Shown here: positions 4,451 through 5,851 of the stretch, in pieces
Layout of the letters: the number at the start of each line of letters is the position of its first letter
Numbering within the stretch: the stretch's first letter is position 1
NCBI GenBank assembly: GCA_001785725.1
Contig: MFUQ01000018.1
Location: forward strand, 37,969-43,819
Length of the DNA: 5,851 nt
Source: Candidatus Nomurabacteria bacterium RIFCSPLOWO2_01_FULL_36_10b
GTDB taxonomy: Bacteria; Patescibacteriota; Minisyncoccia; Phycocordibacterales; UBA1006
Reading direction: 5' to 3'
Position numbers and translations under genes: made by a program
Notes under the pieces: generated by a model
Told to the model about the DNA's origin: nothing
The model's input: only the letters and a program-made list of their open reading frames with translations
Databases searched by the model: none

Positions 4451-5224
4451 TTATACACTAGAATTTTTATTGTGATTAGCATGTTCTATTGTCTGCTGTT
4501 GAGAAACCTGCTTTTTCTTTGGAGCAGGAGTTGCCATAGTAGAACCTACTCGATAACTTCCTTTAATATCATCATGAATAATGCGACCTTGATTAAGCGT
4601 TATAACTCGCCTAGCTAATGAATCAACAATCTGTTTACTGTGAGTTGTAAGTATGACAGTAGTTCCAAGTTCATTTAACTTTTTAAAAATAGCAATTATC
4701 TCATCAGCTGTGGCAGGATCAAGATTGCCTGTTGGCTCATCTGCTAACAGAACTTGTGGTTGATGTATAATAGCACGCGCTATGGCAAGTCGCTGTTGCT
4801 CACCTGCAGATAATTGATGTGGATAGCGATGTTCTTTACCAACTAAATTAACAAGATCAAGTGCATAAGGAACATCGTGCATAATATCTTCATCTGATCG
4901 TCCAGAAACCTCTAGCATAAAAGCTACATTTTCAAAAACATTTTTGTGTGGAAGCAAGCGATAATCTTGGAATACGGACCCTATACGACGACGATGCTCT
5001 GGAATTAAATGACGTGGGAGACGATGAATTTCATCCTTACCAAAGTATACTTTACCAGATGTTGGGTTTTCTTCAGCCCAAATCATCTTGAGAAGGGTTG
5101 TTTTCCCAGACCCAGAATGTCCAGTAATTGAAACAAATTCACCTGGATGAATCGTTAATGTAATATCATCGAGCGCAGTAATATCATCATCGTATTGTTT
5201 CGTAACGCGTTCAAAACTAATCAT
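4451..5224 (-). CDS. ftsE: FtsE, ATPase of the FtsEX cell-division complex
   Basis: This is a complete ABC ATPase of 257 residues. The Walker A motif GHSGSGKTT is at 35-43, the Q-loop FQDYRLLP at 85-92, the signature LSAGEQQR at 138-145, Walker B with catalytic glutamate as LLADEP at 159-164, the D-loop NLD at 167-169 and the H-loop histidine at 195. FQDYRLLP and the adjacent ftsX mark it as FtsE rather than a LolD- or MacB-type transporter ATPase. It binds FtsX at the cytoplasmic face and powers hydrolase activation at the septum. It is about 35 residues longer than E. coli FtsE because of a polar tail from about 222, with a PKKKQ basic patch and a QQQ/N/H-rich end. The ATG at 5224 fits the family start (MISFERVTKQY) and follows a strong promoter with an inverted repeat. 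No Shine-Dalgarno is present. Confidence 0.97.
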   Translation of the reverse strand: MISFERVTKQYDDDITALDDITLTIHPGEFVSITGHSGSGKTTLLKMIWAEENPTSGKVYFGKDEIHRLPRHLIPEHRRRIGSVFQDYRLLPHKNVFENVAFMLEVSGRSDEDIMHDVPYALDLVNLVGKEHRYPHQLSAGEQQRLAIARAIIHQPQVLLADEPTGNLDPATADEIIAIFKKLNELGTTVILTTHSKQIVDSLARRVITLNQGRIIHDDIKGSYRVGSTMATPAPKKKQVSQQQTIEHANHNKNSSV

Positions 5225-5250
5225 ATTCTTTGTAAGAAATCATATATAGT

Positions 5251-5280
5251 ATTATAACTCATATTGAGTTATTTATTCAA
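5251..5280 (-). promoter_or_regulatory. Sigma-70-type promoter of ftsEX
   Basis: On the minus strand, TTGAAT (5280-5275), an 18-base spacer and a perfect TATAAT (5256-5251) place the start near 5244, with a leader of about 20 bases before ftsE. It is the only good promoter seen before ftsX, so it should drive both genes as an operon. Confidence 0.7.
5254..5272. promoter_or_regulatory. 19-bp inverted repeat in the ftsEX promoter, candidate operator
   Basis: ATAACTCA and TGAGTTAT are perfect 8-bp arms around TAT. The repeat fills most of the spacer and overlaps the edge of the -10 hexamer, a position where a bound dimeric repressor would block RNA polymerase. No regulator gene is present in the window. 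Chance palindromes occur in AT-rich DNA, but this one includes a GC pair inside each arm and its position is apt. Confidence 0.45.
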
Positions 5281-5301
5281 GTAATTATACTATAGCCCAG
5301 C

Positions 5302-5379
5302 AGACACTATAGGCCTCCCCCTTACCCCCTCCAAAGGAGGGGGTAAAGAGAATAGGAAAAAATAATAAGTAGAGTGTCT
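5302..5379. repeat. 78-bp hairpin element with short terminal inverted repeats (MITE/REP-like)
   Basis: The core is a perfect 11-bp inverted repeat, TTACCCCCTCC and GGAGGGGGTAA (5322-5346), around AAA, in otherwise AT-rich DNA. It is flanked by CCTCCCCC on the left and bounded by AGACACT (5302-5308) and AGTGTCT (5373-5379), a 7-bp inverted pair. I recall closely similar CCCCCTCC/GGAGGGGG sequences as dispersed, non-coding repeats in Patescibacteria and Bacteroidota contigs, giving spurious PPPLEGV peptides, one of which lies in a minus-strand frame here. No T-tract follows on either strand, so it is not a classic terminator. It begins four bases beyond the helicase stop codon. Confidence 0.55.
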
Positions 5380-5383
5380 TTCA

Positions 5384-5851
5384 CTAAATAAAAGTAAGTG
5401 CAGAACCATACGACCCAGCACGTCCTGTACGACCAATGCGATGTATGTAGTCATCATACGTTGCAGGAATATCATAATTTATAACATGGCTAACTCCTGT
5501 TATATGAATACCACGAGCAGCGACATCCGTAGCCACAAGAGCTTGGATGCGTTCGGCACGAAATAAATCAAGAGCTTTCTGACGACGAGTATTATTTTTA
5601 TCACCGTGGATAGATTCAACACGCACACCACGCCGTGTTAAATCTTTTGTTAAATCATCAACTCGTCTTTTAGTGCGACAGAATATAAGAACTTTTTTAA
5701 GTTTTTCTTCACGTAATAATTCTGCTAATACATCGGATTTATCTTGGCCACGTTCAATACGAACAATATCTTGGTCAATGTGATGCGATGTGTCGCGTGA
5801 ACGCACTGATACTGTTACTGGATTTTTTAGAAATTCTTTTATGAGACCCTC
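5384..5851 (-). CDS. DEAD-box ATP-dependent RNA helicase, C-terminal part (N-terminus beyond window)
   Basis: The frame is open from the right edge to TAG at 5386-5384, giving 155 visible residues; the RecA-like ATPase domain with motifs Q, I and DEAD lies outside. The visible part starts EGLIKEFLKNPVTVSV, the usual end of domain 1, and contains all of helicase domain 2: VLIFCRTKRRVDDLTKDL (motif IV), SIHGDKNNTRRQKALDLFR, ALVATDVAARGIHI (motif V), VINYDIP, and YIHRIGRTGRAG (motif VI). It resembles the RhlE/CshA group, which unwind short RNA duplexes in ribosome assembly or mRNA decay. The protein ends ten residues after motif VI (SYGSALTFI), with no C-terminal tail and without the last helix of the domain, so it is probably shortened. 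A hairpin element begins four bases past the stop. Confidence 0.95.
   Translation of the reverse strand, partial: EGLIKEFLKNPVTVSVRSRDTSHHIDQDIVRIERGQDKSDVLAELLREEKLKKVLIFCRTKRRVDDLTKDLTRRGVRVESIHGDKNNTRRQKALDLFRAERIQALVATDVAARGIHITGVSHVINYDIPATYDDYIHRIGRTGRAGSYGSALTFI

Noticed and set aside
5322..5346. Perfect GC-rich hairpin as terminator of the helicase
   Set aside because: No T-tract follows on the minus strand (GGGGGAGG comes next), and its inverted termini fit a repeat element better.
5290..5475. Minus-strand frame of 61 codons with a PPPLEGV peptide
   Set aside because: It overlaps the helicase in another frame and reads through the hairpin repeat, a common source of false peptides.
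1..5851. CRISPR array, transposase, phage, toxin-antitoxin or defence genes
   Set aside because: I saw no regularly spaced repeats and no protein motifs of these classes on either strand.

Overview
The window looks like chromosome of a Candidate Phyla Radiation (Patescibacteria) bacterium, most likely from the Parcubacteria side. The reasons are indirect: AT-rich DNA, tight gene packing, no Shine-Dalgarno sequence at any of the six visible start codons, a TsaD enlarged by an extra segment and carrying the GPGLEPALWVG variant I associate with this group, a membrane-anchored Gmad2-domain protein, and two GC-rich palindromic elements of a kind I recall as dispersed in such genomes. TGA ends tsaD sensibly, so the standard bacterial code fits and the TGA-to-glycine code of Gracilibacteria does not. 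The lineage call rests on recall and motif reading, not on a search.

Layout, left to right. Positions 1-873 (minus) hold the first 291 codons of a membrane-anchored Gmad2-domain protein that runs off the left edge. Upstream of it on the same strand is tRNA-Glu(UUC), 930-1004. Just beyond, at 1039-1119, lies a broken second copy of the 5' part of that tRNA, split by a two-hairpin palindromic element. A hypothetical gene (1198-1662, minus) follows, with its own terminator. A short divergent promoter region then leads to tRNA-Val(GAC), 1723-1795 (plus), and tsaD, 1797-3023 (plus), whose ATG begins one base after the tRNA ends. A small coiled-coil gene (3018-3350, minus) converges on tsaD, overlaps it by six bases, and appears to use a terminator inside the tsaD coding sequence.

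The right part is a minus-strand block: ftsE (4451-5224) and ftsX (3512-4441), nine bases apart, behind a good sigma-70-type promoter that contains a 19-bp inverted repeat. Upstream of this is a 78-bp hairpin element with short terminal inverted repeats, then the C-terminal part of a DEAD-box RNA helicase (5384-5851, start beyond the right edge), which stops unusually soon after its last motif.

Functionally these are mostly housekeeping genes: tRNA supply, t6A tRNA modification (TsaD), the FtsEX division/cell-wall switch, and RNA remodelling. I see no defence system, CRISPR array, transposase or phage module. The most unusual feature is the tRNA-Val/tsaD junction, where tRNA 3'-end processing would itself make a leaderless tsaD mRNA. 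The palindromic element in the tRNA-Glu remnant and the hairpin element beside the short helicase come next.
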